A DNA stretch of 19,387 bases from Chloroflexota bacterium (GTDB taxonomy: Bacteria > Chloroflexota > Anaerolineae > UBA3071). The notes under the pieces are model-generated. The model searched no databases and was not told where the DNA came from. It saw only the letters and a list, made by a program, of their open reading frames with translations. Below, piece after piece: positions 6,478-13,602 of the stretch (position 1 is the first letter of the stretch; every line of letters starts with the position of its first letter). The position numbers and the translations under genes are program-made. The stretch is taken from contig JACNHM010000156.1 in NCBI GenBank assembly GCA_014383605.1, forward strand, positions 1-19,387, read 5' to 3'.

Positions 6478-7297
6478 ACGCCGAGAACCCCCCATCCACC
6501 GGCACGACGATGCCGGTCACAAAGGCCGATGCCGGTGACAGCAGCCAGAGCACGGTGCCCAGCAGATCCTCCGGTTCACCGAAGCGGCCCATGGGCGTGT
6601 GCTCGATGATCGTGCGGCCGCGGGGCGTCAACTCGCCGGTCGTTTCGTCGGTCAGCAGGAAACGATTCTGTTCGGTCAGGAAAAAGCCCGGCGCGACGGC
6701 GTTGACGCGGATGTGCGGCGAGTATTCCTGGGCCATGTGCACGGCCAGCCACAGGGTGAAGTTGCTCACCGCCGCCTTGGCCGCGGAGTAGGCGGGGATG
6801 CGGGTCAGCGGGCGGAAGGCGTTCATCGAGGAGATGTTCAAGATCACCCCTTCGCCCTGGTGTGCCATTTTCTGGCCGAACACCTGACTGGGCAGAATGG
6901 TGCCCACGATGTTGAGGTCGAAAACAAAGCGCAGCGCTTCTTCGGGCAAGTCGAAGAAAGCCAGATCAGCGCTGGTCGTGGCTCTGGGGCTGTTTCCTCC
7001 CGCGGCGTTGATCAGAGTGTCCACGCTGCCGAACTCAGCGCCGATGGTTTCCTCGGCCTGGAGCAGCGTGTCCCGTTTCAGTACGTCGCCATAGACGACG
7101 GCCGCGCAGCCTGGCCCGCAGCCCAGCCGATCCATCAGGCGGTCGGCCAACGACGGGTCTCGATCCAGGATGGCCACGTTGGCGCCGCATCCCACCAGCG
7201 CGCAGGCCATCTCGCCGCCCAGGATGCCCGCGCCGCCGGTGATAACCACGGTGCGGCCGGTGAAATCATAGAGACGTGTCAGTTTTGCAAGATCCAT
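6464..7297 (-). CDS. uxuB: SDR-family oxidoreductase, probable D-mannonate oxidoreductase (fructuronate reductase)
   Basis: A 277-aa classical short-chain dehydrogenase. The dinucleotide motif TGGAGILG is at 20-27 and D45 at the end of strand 2 favours NAD(H). NAAGG is at 97-101, and the active site is N129, S156/S157, Y170 and K174 (AYSAAKAAVSNF). The segment NISSMNAFRPLTRIPAYSAA and the C-terminal APGFFLTEQNRFLL and VDGGFSAFSGV are typical of the SDR-type mannonate oxidoreductases found with UxaE in Thermotoga and related organisms. Expected reaction: D-fructuronate to D-mannonate, the third step after UxaC and UxaE, whose genes precede it in the operon. AAAGGAGG sits 5 nt before the ATG. 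The classical UxuB of E. coli is an unrelated long-chain enzyme; a different sugar-acid substrate cannot be excluded. It seems to be the last gene of the operon. Confidence 0.85.
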   Translation of the reverse strand: MDLAKLTRLYDFTGRTVVITGGAGILGGEMACALVGCGANVAILDRDPSLADRLMDRLGCGPGCAAVVYGDVLKRDTLLQAEETIGAEFGSVDTLINAAGGNSPRATTSADLAFFDLPEEALRFVFDLNIVGTILPSQVFGQKMAHQGEGVILNISSMNAFRPLTRIPAYSAAKAAVSNFTLWLAVHMAQEYSPHIRVNAVAPGFFLTEQNRFLLTDETTGELTPRGRTIIEHTPMGRFGEPEDLLGTVLWLLSPASAFVTGIVVPVDGGFSAFSGV

Positions 7298-7306
7298 CCC
7301 GCCTCC

Positions 7307-7338
7307 TTTTGCTGATTTGCCGTTTTGCTGATTTGCCG
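7307..7338. repeat. Exact 16-bp tandem duplication / octamer array between uxaE and uxuB
   Basis: TTTTGCTGATTTGCCG occurs twice in a row (7307-7322 and 7323-7338). It can also be read as four octamers (TGCTGATT, TGCCGTTT, TGCTGATT, TGCCGATT). It fills the 45-bp gap between the uxaE stop (7343-7345) and the uxuB ribosome-binding site, and shares a 14-mer with the array at 4647. Confidence 0.8.
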
Positions 7339-7342
7339 ATTG

Positions 7343-8770
7343 CTACTCGAACGGTGCCAGATGCTTGACGAAATGCGTCTCCAGCGCCGCGTAGTGCGCT
7401 TCTTCGTGCTCTGCCAGGACATCCTTGAGCGGCCCTGCGAACCGATCCAGCACCGAACCGAAGGTCACGTGCAGCACCTGCCGCCCGTCGAAGAGGTCGA
7501 GCACGCTGGCCAGCTCGCCGTCCGCCAGAGCGTCGGGCAGCGGCACTCTGCCCGTATCGGCGGAGACGTGGTAGGTGGCCTTGTCCTCGCTGTACCGCTG
7601 CAGGGCAAAGGCCAGGACATCACGGAAGAGACCAGGGTCAACGCCGGCAACCGCCCGCAGCGCCTCCAGGTAGCTGGTGCCGGCGGTCTTCAGGTGCACC
7701 AGGCCTCCGGCGTGGCGGGCGATGATGGGGTAGATGCTGAACTTGTCCGACCCGGAATGCAGGCTGAGCTTGTACGGCCCCAGTCTGCGGGCGACGGCTG
7801 CGTGGCGGGCGAGCTCCACCTCGAATTCGTTCAGGTTACCGATGTAGTCCACGCCTTTTTCGAAACGCCCGATGTAGCGCGGCGCCAGGCTGACCCACTC
7901 AACGCCAAGCCGCTGGAGCTCGCCGGCCACGAAAAGATGCTCCTGTGGCGAGGTCGGCGTCTCTGTCTCGTCTACTGACACCTCAAGCTCGAGGGGGCGG
8001 TTGCCCATGACCTGAACCAGGTGGCGGTACATGCGCACGGTGTGAGCGACAGCCCGCCCGTACTTGGCTACCGCCCGCCACAGCGTTTCCCGATTGAAGC
8101 TCAGGGCGAAATCACCCAGGTCGAAAGCACGGCCCAGGTAACGACGTTCCATGTCTCGGGCCGTGTCCTCCAGTGTGTCCCAGGGCAGGGCCTGCATTTT
8201 GGCCTCCACCTCGGCGGGCGACGCGGTGTGCGCGTCGTTGTCCACGTGATCGCCCGGATCAATGGTGTACAGAGTGAACCCCGCCGCGGCGCAGGAGTCA
8301 ATGTCGGCCGTGGTCTTCAGGTGATCGGCATCGCTGCCCCAGGGCTGCTGCCATCCCTCCTGAAACACGCCCCACATGGCCTCGTCCAGCACCTGCTGGG
8401 GCGTGCGGGCCGTGCGAGCATTCTCGCGGATGGACTGCTGGGCGAAGAGAGGGGCCAGGTCGAACTGGCGCACGGCGCGGACGTGCCCTGGCGTGGCCAG
8501 GCCCAGCCGGTCGCCGCAGCCCACCGAGGGGCGCAAGCCCAGAGGCTGTGGCCGCAGCCAGGGGAGCCGTTCCCGCAGCGTCGCCGCGTTGCCTGCCGCC
8601 AGCGGACAAAGCAGCACATCTCCTTCCCGCATACCCTCGAAGCCAGCAGCATCTCCCAGAATGCCAAGCCGTTTGCCATCGGCGTCGCCGGCCAGGAAAT
8701 AGGTGATCCCCTCAGCCTCAACCACTGAGTTCGGATAGACCGCCAAGCCAGTCAGTTGTTCCCAATCCAT
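7343..8770 (-). CDS. uxaE: Tagaturonate epimerase (D-tagaturonate/D-fructuronate 3-epimerase)
   Basis: A 475-aa protein matching the UxaE family described from Thermotoga maritima, which converts D-tagaturonate to D-fructuronate so that galacturonate can enter the glucuronate route without UxaB/UxaA. Recognised blocks, in order: GCGDRLGLATPGH (84-96), QQSIREN (111-117), MWGVFQEG (132-139), GSDADHLK (145-152), TIDPGDHV (169-176), then VSVDETETPTSP, YIGRFEKGVDYIG and LSLHSGSDKFS. The length agrees with the family. The frame is open to an ATG at 8812, but those extra 14 codons are encoded by a heptamer repeat; ATG 8770 has GGGAG at a good distance (8-9 nt) and is preferred, with ATG 8776 the alternative. 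It lies between uxaC and uxuB, matching its place in the pathway. Confidence 0.93.
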   Translation of the reverse strand: MDWEQLTGLAVYPNSVVEAEGITYFLAGDADGKRLGILGDAAGFEGMREGDVLLCPLAAGNAATLRERLPWLRPQPLGLRPSVGCGDRLGLATPGHVRAVRQFDLAPLFAQQSIRENARTARTPQQVLDEAMWGVFQEGWQQPWGSDADHLKTTADIDSCAAAGFTLYTIDPGDHVDNDAHTASPAEVEAKMQALPWDTLEDTARDMERRYLGRAFDLGDFALSFNRETLWRAVAKYGRAVAHTVRMYRHLVQVMGNRPLELEVSVDETETPTSPQEHLFVAGELQRLGVEWVSLAPRYIGRFEKGVDYIGNLNEFEVELARHAAVARRLGPYKLSLHSGSDKFSIYPIIARHAGGLVHLKTAGTSYLEALRAVAGVDPGLFRDVLAFALQRYSEDKATYHVSADTGRVPLPDALADGELASVLDLFDGRQVLHVTFGSVLDRFAGPLKDVLAEHEEAHYAALETHFVKHLAPFE

Positions 8771-8799
8771 TGGCATCACTCCCGTTGCATCCAGCCGTT

Positions 8800-8827
8800 G
8801 GTCATTCGTCATTGGTCATCTGTCATA
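8800..8827. repeat. Degenerate 7-bp tandem array at the uxaC/uxaE junction
   Basis: Four consecutive heptamers GGTCATT, CGTCATT, GGTCATC, TGTCATA. The uxaC stop codon (8823-8825) lies inside the last copies, and the array supplies spurious upstream start codons for uxaE. Confidence 0.75.
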
Positions 8828-10244
8828 GTCGGTAAGCCCGCCTGGCCAGCCCGTAAGCCATCTCATACACCATCTCGCGGGCGTCGTCCATGTCCACGAT
8901 GCCCCGCACCAGAAGGCCGGCGATCCAGTTGGCGCTGGCGCGCCGCCAGAGGTCGTGCCGGGCGGGGATGGAGGGGAAGGCGCGCGTGTCGTCGTTGAAG
9001 CCCACGGTGTTGTGCAACCCCGCCGTCTCCATCACCTGATCGAAGTAGCGCTTCATGCCGTTCAGACTGTCGTGGAACCACCAGGGCGGGCCGAGTTTCA
9101 GCGCCGGATAGTGCCCGGCCAGCGGGGCCAGCTCGCGGGCATAGGCCGTTTCGTCCAGGGTGAAGACGATGAGCGTCAGCCGTGGGTCATTGCCGTACGT
9201 GTTGAGCAGCGGGCGCAGGTTGTGGGTGAACTCGCTGCGCTGCGGGATGTCGGCCCCCTTGTCGGGGCCGAAGCGCTCGAAGAGGAGTTGATTGTGATTG
9301 CGCACCGACCCCACGTGGAACTGCATCACCAGGCCGTCTTCAATGCTCATGCGGGCGCTCTCCATGAGCATGTGAGCGGTGAAGCGGCGAGCATCGTCGG
9401 GCGTGGCCTGACCGCGCAGGGCGCGCTGGAAGATGGCCTCGGCCTTGGCAGGCGGCAGCTCCGCCGTGTACGCCGACTGGGCGGCGTGGTCGGTGGCCGT
9501 GGCTCCCATGCTTTGGAAGAAAGCTCGCCGCTCCTCCAGAGCCTGGACGAAGGTGGCATACGAGTGGACGGCGATGCCGCTGAGCTCGCTCAGGGCCTCG
9601 ATGTTCGCTTGCCAGCCCGGCGTCAGCAGGTTGACCACCGCGTCGGGCCGGAAGGTGGGGCGGATGTCACCCTTCCAGCCGGAATCCCGGATGGCCTGGT
9701 GATGACGCAGCGGATCGGTGGCGGCGTCTGTGGTGCAGAGCACCTCGATGTTGAAGCGTTCGAACAGGGCCCGGGGGCGGAACTGCGGCGTGGCCAGTTT
9801 GGCGGCGATCTGGTCGTAGATGTCCTGGGCCGTCTCGCCGGTCAGCTTCTCCTCGATGCCAAAAACGGTGTGGAGTTCGTGGGCCAGCCAGGCGCCGGTC
9901 GGTGTGCCCCGGAAGAGGTGGAAGTGATCGGCGAAGGTCTGCCAGATCTTCCGGTGGTCGGTTTCCACCGGCCCGCCGTCCACTCGAGGCACTCCCAACG
10001 CTTCCAGCGGGATGGACTGGGAACAGAGCATGCGGAAGACGTAGTGGTCGGGGATGATCAGCAGGTCGGCCGGCGTGCCGAAGGTGGCCTCCTCATCGGC
10101 GAAGAGGCGAGGGTCCACGTGCCCGTGCGGGCTGACGATGGGCAGATCGGCTACCGATGCGTACAACTCCCGCGCCACGCGCCGCTGCGCCGGGTCGGGG
10201 TCGAAGTATCGGTCTTCGGGCCAGTGCCATTTAGAATCGGGCAT
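8823..10244 (-). CDS. uxaC: Uronate (glucuronate/galacturonate) isomerase
   Basis: A 473-aa uronate isomerase of the amidohydrolase superfamily, cytosolic, EC 5.3.1.12: converts D-glucuronate to D-fructuronate and D-galacturonate to D-tagaturonate. Family marks are the metal-binding H40-x-H42 (PIVSPHGHVDP), the HYVFRML segment, the long LIVFTLDE and LKLGPPWWFHDS strand-loop region, and the C-terminal VGFNDDTRAFPSIPARHDLWRR with the conserved Asp and Arg residues. The length is standard. GAGGAG lies about 9 nt before the ATG. It is the first of the three consecutive hexuronate genes, 33 bp after the URO-D-like gene. Its last codons run into a heptamer array without changing the expected C-terminus. 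Confidence 0.96.
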   Translation of the reverse strand: MPDSKWHWPEDRYFDPDPAQRRVARELYASVADLPIVSPHGHVDPRLFADEEATFGTPADLLIIPDHYVFRMLCSQSIPLEALGVPRVDGGPVETDHRKIWQTFADHFHLFRGTPTGAWLAHELHTVFGIEEKLTGETAQDIYDQIAAKLATPQFRPRALFERFNIEVLCTTDAATDPLRHHQAIRDSGWKGDIRPTFRPDAVVNLLTPGWQANIEALSELSGIAVHSYATFVQALEERRAFFQSMGATATDHAAQSAYTAELPPAKAEAIFQRALRGQATPDDARRFTAHMLMESARMSIEDGLVMQFHVGSVRNHNQLLFERFGPDKGADIPQRSEFTHNLRPLLNTYGNDPRLTLIVFTLDETAYARELAPLAGHYPALKLGPPWWFHDSLNGMKRYFDQVMETAGLHNTVGFNDDTRAFPSIPARHDLWRRASANWIAGLLVRGIVDMDDAREMVYEMAYGLARRAYRL

Positions 10245-10277
10245 GCGTTTATTCTCCTCTCAACCAGCGTTCATTCA

Positions 10278-11477
10278 TCACACTTGCGCTACTCTCTCGT
10301 TTGCGCGCTCGCTGTTCGCGCTGGTCTCCCGACCAGCGCCTGAAAGGCCGGCGTCATGGGGCCACCTTCTCCGTGTGCAAACGGCGGTCAGGAGACCGCC
10401 TTCGAACCGTCGGGAGACCGCCTTCGAACTCTCCAGCGACCGTCTGCTGCTCCATTCGCGAGCCGCTTCCAGCAAAGCATCAATGTTCTCCGACGGCGTG
10501 CCGGGCGAGACGCCGCCGCCAAAGGAGAGGATCATGCCGCCTCCGGGGGCAGCCTTGTCCAGGCGTTCCCCCGCCCATTGCTTCACCTCCTCGGGCGTTC
10601 CGCGCACCCCCACATCCAGCGGGGGGACATTGCCCATCACCGCCACCCGATGTCCCATCACCGCTTTGACCTCGCCGATGTCCATCTGGTGGCTGAAGTT
10701 GAAGACGTCGAAGTTGGCCTCGGCCAGGCTTTCCAGCAGATGTGGACAAGGCGTGTCGTTGTGGTAGATGCGGATCAGTCCCTCGAATTCGTCGAAGATG
10801 CGGAGCAGATGCGGGTGAATGAACTCCTCGTAGTGGCGTTTCGACACCATGCCCACCACGTCGTCCAGCAGCATGATGCCTTCTGGCTGATGCAGCGCGT
10901 CCAACTGGGCGTGCAGCCAGCGGATGATCGTCGTGGTCATCGTGTCCAGGATCGCGGAGACCTCACCAGGGCTGCTGATGAGCCCCATCATCACGGGCGT
11001 CACGCCCATCAGCCAGGAGGCCACGGTCATTGGCCCGCGGGCGCAGACCATCCGGATGCCCAGCCCCTCGGCGTGCAGCCGTTCGTCCACCACTTCGTAG
11101 AGCCGCCGCACCAGGGGCATTAGCCCGTCTTCCTGCGGGTCGGCCGGCTTCACACCAGCCCAGAAGGCCAGATCGCTCACCAGCGGCTCGATGGAAGGGG
11201 GGCGGTCGGGATGGAAGCGCACCCTGACGCCGAAAGCGGAGGGTTCGGCGGCCATGCCGTATTCCACCCAGAAGCCGGGGATCCAGACGGCCTCGGGGAA
11301 GCGCGCCAACAGCCCCAGGTTGATCTCCAGCCACTTCTCGGGGAAGAGAAAGTAGTCCCGCGTGTCCAGGCCCGCGTAGCCGGGCAGCCAGGGGCTATCC
11401 ACGATGAGGCCGACGGGGACTGGCTGCGGCTCCTCCAGACGGGCGGCTTGCTTGAAACGTTCCCAGGGATTGGTCAC
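10278..11477 (-). CDS. Uroporphyrinogen decarboxylase-fold protein with repeat-encoded tail
   Basis: A 399-aa protein of the URO-D superfamily (TIM barrel). The core spans about residues 1-342: GIRMVCARGPMTVASWLMG (140-158), LLDDVVGMVSKRHYEEFIHP (about 203-222), IRIYHNDTP (235-243), VMGNVPPLDVG (280-290) and the terminal GGGVSPGTPSENIDALL (320-336), all standard for the family. It lacks the HxC zinc motif of MtaA-type methyltransferases (H239-N240-D241 at that place) and is unlikely to be HemE because it sits in a sugar operon and has diverged. Residues 343-399 are an Arg/Ser-rich tail encoded by a repeat region (10281-10451) with no place in the fold, apparently added by loss of an earlier stop. 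It starts with GTG behind AGAGGA. Function unknown; methyl transfer or C1 removal is possible. Confidence 0.82.
   Translation of the reverse strand: MTNPWERFKQAARLEEPQPVPVGLIVDSPWLPGYAGLDTRDYFLFPEKWLEINLGLLARFPEAVWIPGFWVEYGMAAEPSAFGVRVRFHPDRPPSIEPLVSDLAFWAGVKPADPQEDGLMPLVRRLYEVVDERLHAEGLGIRMVCARGPMTVASWLMGVTPVMMGLISSPGEVSAILDTMTTTIIRWLHAQLDALHQPEGIMLLDDVVGMVSKRHYEEFIHPHLLRIFDEFEGLIRIYHNDTPCPHLLESLAEANFDVFNFSHQMDIGEVKAVMGHRVAVMGNVPPLDVGVRGTPEEVKQWAGERLDKAAPGGGMILSFGGGVSPGTPSENIDALLEAAREWSSRRSLESSKAVSRRFEGGLLTAVCTRRRWPHDAGLSGAGRETSANSERANERVAQV
10318..10339. repeat. Perfect 9-bp hairpin in the 3' end of the URO-D-like gene
   Basis: GCGCTGGTC (10318-10326), loop TCCC, GACCAGCGC (10331-10339). 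It lies inside the coding frame of the repeat-encoded tail. No T-run follows on either strand, so it is a hairpin repeat, not a standard terminator. Confidence 0.65.
10388..10431. repeat. 22-bp tandem repeat, two copies
   Basis: GGAGACCGCCTTCGAAC is found exactly at 10391-10407 and 10413-10429, giving a 22-bp period. The repeat encodes part of the C-terminal tail of the URO-D-like protein. Confidence 0.75.
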
Positions 11478-11496
11478 TGTGATCCTCTAGCCGGTG

Positions 11497-11721
11497 TCAA
11501 GCGGGCCGCTTCCGGCCCACGAGGAAGTAGGCCATCGGGCCGATGAAGTTGATGAACACCAGCCCCATCCACATCTTTTTGCTTCCGTTGAGCTCGTCTT
11601 GGGAGCGGCGGCGGAGATCCCAGAGCGCCGTGGCTAACAGGGATATCTGCACCAGAGTCGAGACCGCGGTGAGGGTCTTCTGACGGGCTGTGAGGTCACG
11701 CCATTGTTTCTTCTGCTTCAT
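11497..11721 (-). CDS. Small two-TM membrane protein, PLDc_N-like
   Basis: A 74-aa inner-membrane protein with a basic N-terminus, TM1 at about 17-35 (LTAVSTLVQISLLATALWDL), a charged linker with RRRSQDELNGSKK, and TM2 at about 50-68 (WMGLVFINFIGPMAYFLVGR). The pattern ALWDL-RR...L.G.K..W...F.N.IGP..YF..GR is that of the phospholipase D-nuclease N-terminal domain (PLDc_N), which is common as a short stand-alone protein and has no phospholipase activity alone. It lies 6 bp after the Gfo/Idh/MocA gene and 19 bp before the URO-D-like gene, so it belongs to the operon. No clear ribosome-binding site is seen; translational coupling to the upstream gene is likely. Its role here is unknown. Confidence 0.8.
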   Translation of the reverse strand: MKQKKQWRDLTARQKTLTAVSTLVQISLLATALWDLRRRSQDELNGSKKMWMGLVFINFIGPMAYFLVGRKRPA

Positions 11722-11727
11722 GGTTCA

Positions 11728-12831
11728 TCAGGTGTCCAGTTCACCTTCGTTCAATCCCAGAGGCAGCGGGGCTGGCCGTGTGCAGCGGCTGGTGATCTCG
11801 ATGTGTTGACCTATCTCGGAGGATTCGCCGAGAGCGTGCATGATGTCCAGGACGTGGTAGGCCATCTCGCCGCTGGCCCGGTGCGGCCGGCCGCAGGCTA
11901 TGCCGTAGGCCAAATCGGCCACGCCGATTCCCCGGCCCACCTCGCTGCTGTGCGTGAGCGGCACCTCGCTCCATTCGCTGGCCCCGGCGCGACGCACCAG
12001 CACGCGGCCGCCGAAGATGTTGGGGTCGGGCACGCTCAGCGAGCCCTGCGAGCCGTAGATCTCGATGCGGGGCAGGTGGGCCGCCCAGACGTCGAAGCTG
12101 GTGATGATCGTACCCACCGGCCCGGCAACGAAATCGAGCACCCCCGCCACGTGTGTGGGGACCTCGACCGGGATTCGCCGCCCGCGGTGCAACTCGCTGC
12201 TGGCGATGCGCTCAGGAAAGGAGATACGGGTGGAACCGGCCACTCGCTTCACCGGCCCCAGCAGGCTGATCAACGCCGTGAGGTAGTACGGCCCCACATC
12301 AAACATGGGGCCTGCTCCCGCCTGGTAGAAGAAGTCCGGATTCGGATGCCACGACTCGGGGCCGTGTTGGACCATGAAGGCCACGGCAGCCACCGGCTCG
12401 CCGATCCAGCCATCGTCTACCAGCTTGCGGCAGGTCTGCAGGCCGCCACCCAGGAAGGTGTCCGGCGCGCAGCCGACTCGCACGCCTTTCTCTTTGGCGG
12501 TGCTGAGGATCTTTTGGCCATCCTGGCGGGCCACGGCCAGGGGTTTTTCAGAGTAGGCATTTTTGTCAGCGCTGATGGCCGCCAGATTGACTTCTGCGTG
12601 CGCTTTTGGCACGGTGAGGTTGACCACGATTTGTATATCTGGATCAGCCAACAGGTCTTCGACGGAACAGACTCGGGGGACGTTGAATTCCTCGGCCTTC
12701 GCCTCTGCTTTGCGATGGTCAATATCCGCACAGGCTGCGATTTCAAGTATGTCAAAGGCGCGGCAATTCTTGACGTAGGTGCCAAAAATGTTACCGGTGC
12801 CTACGATACCGACTTTAACCCTTGTTTCCAC
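11728..12831 (-). CDS. Gfo/Idh/MocA-family sugar dehydrogenase
   Basis: A 367-aa NAD(P)-dependent oxidoreductase. The N-terminal Rossmann domain has [10 protein letters not shown] (8-17), ADIDHRKAE and the family motif E95-K96-P97. The C-terminal alpha/beta domain carries [19 protein letters not shown] (174-192), where D178 and Y182/Y183 stand in the usual D...H active-site position; the usual His is not evident, which may change the substrate or mark a non-standard subgroup. Substrates in this family are sugars, sugar acids, inositols and amino sugars. The start is GTG, because GGAGGAGG sits about 8 nt upstream; this overlaps the TIM-barrel gene by 17 bp. The pairing with a TIM-barrel isomerase is a common two-gene unit for oxidising and rearranging unusual sugars. 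The exact substrate is not readable. Confidence 0.9.
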   Translation of the reverse strand: METRVKVGIVGTGNIFGTYVKNCRAFDILEIAACADIDHRKAEAKAEEFNVPRVCSVEDLLADPDIQIVVNLTVPKAHAEVNLAAISADKNAYSEKPLAVARQDGQKILSTAKEKGVRVGCAPDTFLGGGLQTCRKLVDDGWIGEPVAAVAFMVQHGPESWHPNPDFFYQAGAGPMFDVGPYYLTALISLLGPVKRVAGSTRISFPERIASSELHRGRRIPVEVPTHVAGVLDFVAGPVGTIITSFDVWAAHLPRIEIYGSQGSLSVPDPNIFGGRVLVRRAGASEWSEVPLTHSSEVGRGIGVADLAYGIACGRPHRASGEMAYHVLDIMHALGESSEIGQHIEITSRCTRPAPLPLGLNEGELDT

Positions 12832-13576
12832 GGGCTAAACCTCCTCCGATGAGGTATTGATAGCTTTTCTCAACGGCTTCCATCTTATCGCTCGCGCAGC
12901 GGTCCAACTCGACGATCAGCCATTCCGCCGTGCCCTCAGAGGCCTGGATGATGCGGGGAAAATCCAGCACACCATCGCCGACGGCGACCATTGGCTCATC
13001 TCTGATGGCCGGGCCATCTTTGATGTGCAGCAAGGGAGCACGGGGGCCAAACTCCTGCACCACCTGGGCCGGATCGAGGCCTGCGGCCTTCACCCAGTAG
13101 GTGTCAATCTGGAAGAAGATCGCCGCATCAAGGCGCTCCAACATGATCTGGTAGACGTAGCTCCCTTCCACCTTCTGGAACTCCCACCAATGGTTGTGGA
13201 TGCCAAACGTCAACCCATGTTCAGCGGCGACGACGTGGGCCTGGTTGAACAGATCGCAGGTCTGTTTGACCAGGTCGCGGGTCTCAAAGCTATCGGGGCC
13301 TTTGCCGCAGACGATGCGCCGGCAGCCGAAGGCGGCCATGGCGTCCAGCACCCGGTTCTTGTCCGTGCCGAGGGGCAGGGGCGTGTGGGCGCTGGGCACC
13401 TCCAGCCCCAGTTCCCTGAAGAGCCTGCCGGCTTCTGTGGGCGTCGTCCCCAGAGTGTCCAGGGCGGGCTCCACGCCAATGTAACCGATCTCGGCGATCT
13501 TCCGCATCACGTCGGCGAAATCATCGGCCAGGGCCTCGCGGACGGTGTACAGTTGCAGGGCGATGGGGGCAATCAT
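12815..13576 (-). CDS. Sugar phosphate isomerase/epimerase-like TIM barrel (AP-endonuclease 2 family)
   Basis: A 253-aa xylose-isomerase-like TIM-barrel protein. Strand motifs in order: ALQLYTVRE (6-14), GVEPAL (34-39), VPSAHTPL with H64, GIHNHWWEF (126-133; H127, H129), [10 protein letters not shown] with D158, LLHIKDG with H184, and LIVELDR with E223. The acidic and His residues match the divalent-metal site of the family (IolE/IolI, EryH and sugar-acid epimerases). The frame is open up to 13768, but ATG 13576 is preferred because GAGGAGG lies 6-7 nt before it and because family members start at this point. Its 3' end overlaps the Gfo/Idh/MocA gene by 17 bp. Likely a metal-dependent isomerase or dehydratase acting with that dehydrogenase; substrate unknown. 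Confidence 0.9.
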   Translation of the reverse strand: MIAPIALQLYTVREALADDFADVMRKIAEIGYIGVEPALDTLGTTPTEAGRLFRELGLEVPSAHTPLPLGTDKNRVLDAMAAFGCRRIVCGKGPDSFETRDLVKQTCDLFNQAHVVAAEHGLTFGIHNHWWEFQKVEGSYVYQIMLERLDAAIFFQIDTYWVKAAGLDPAQVVQEFGPRAPLLHIKDGPAIRDEPMVAVGDGVLDFPRIIQASEGTAEWLIVELDRCASDKMEAVEKSYQYLIGGGLARGNKG

Positions 13577-13602
13577 GGGTGTCCTCCTCGTGTCAGGGCG
13601 GT

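Noticed and set aside
10318..10339. Rho-independent terminator
   Set aside because: The stem is perfect, but there is no T-run on either side and it lies within an open frame.
8955..10343. 462-aa open frame on the plus strand
   Set aside because: Antisense to uxaC, which has full family motifs; composition is of a codon-position shadow.
11704..12852. 382-aa open frame on the plus strand
   Set aside because: Antisense to the Gfo/Idh/MocA gene, with no recognisable domain.
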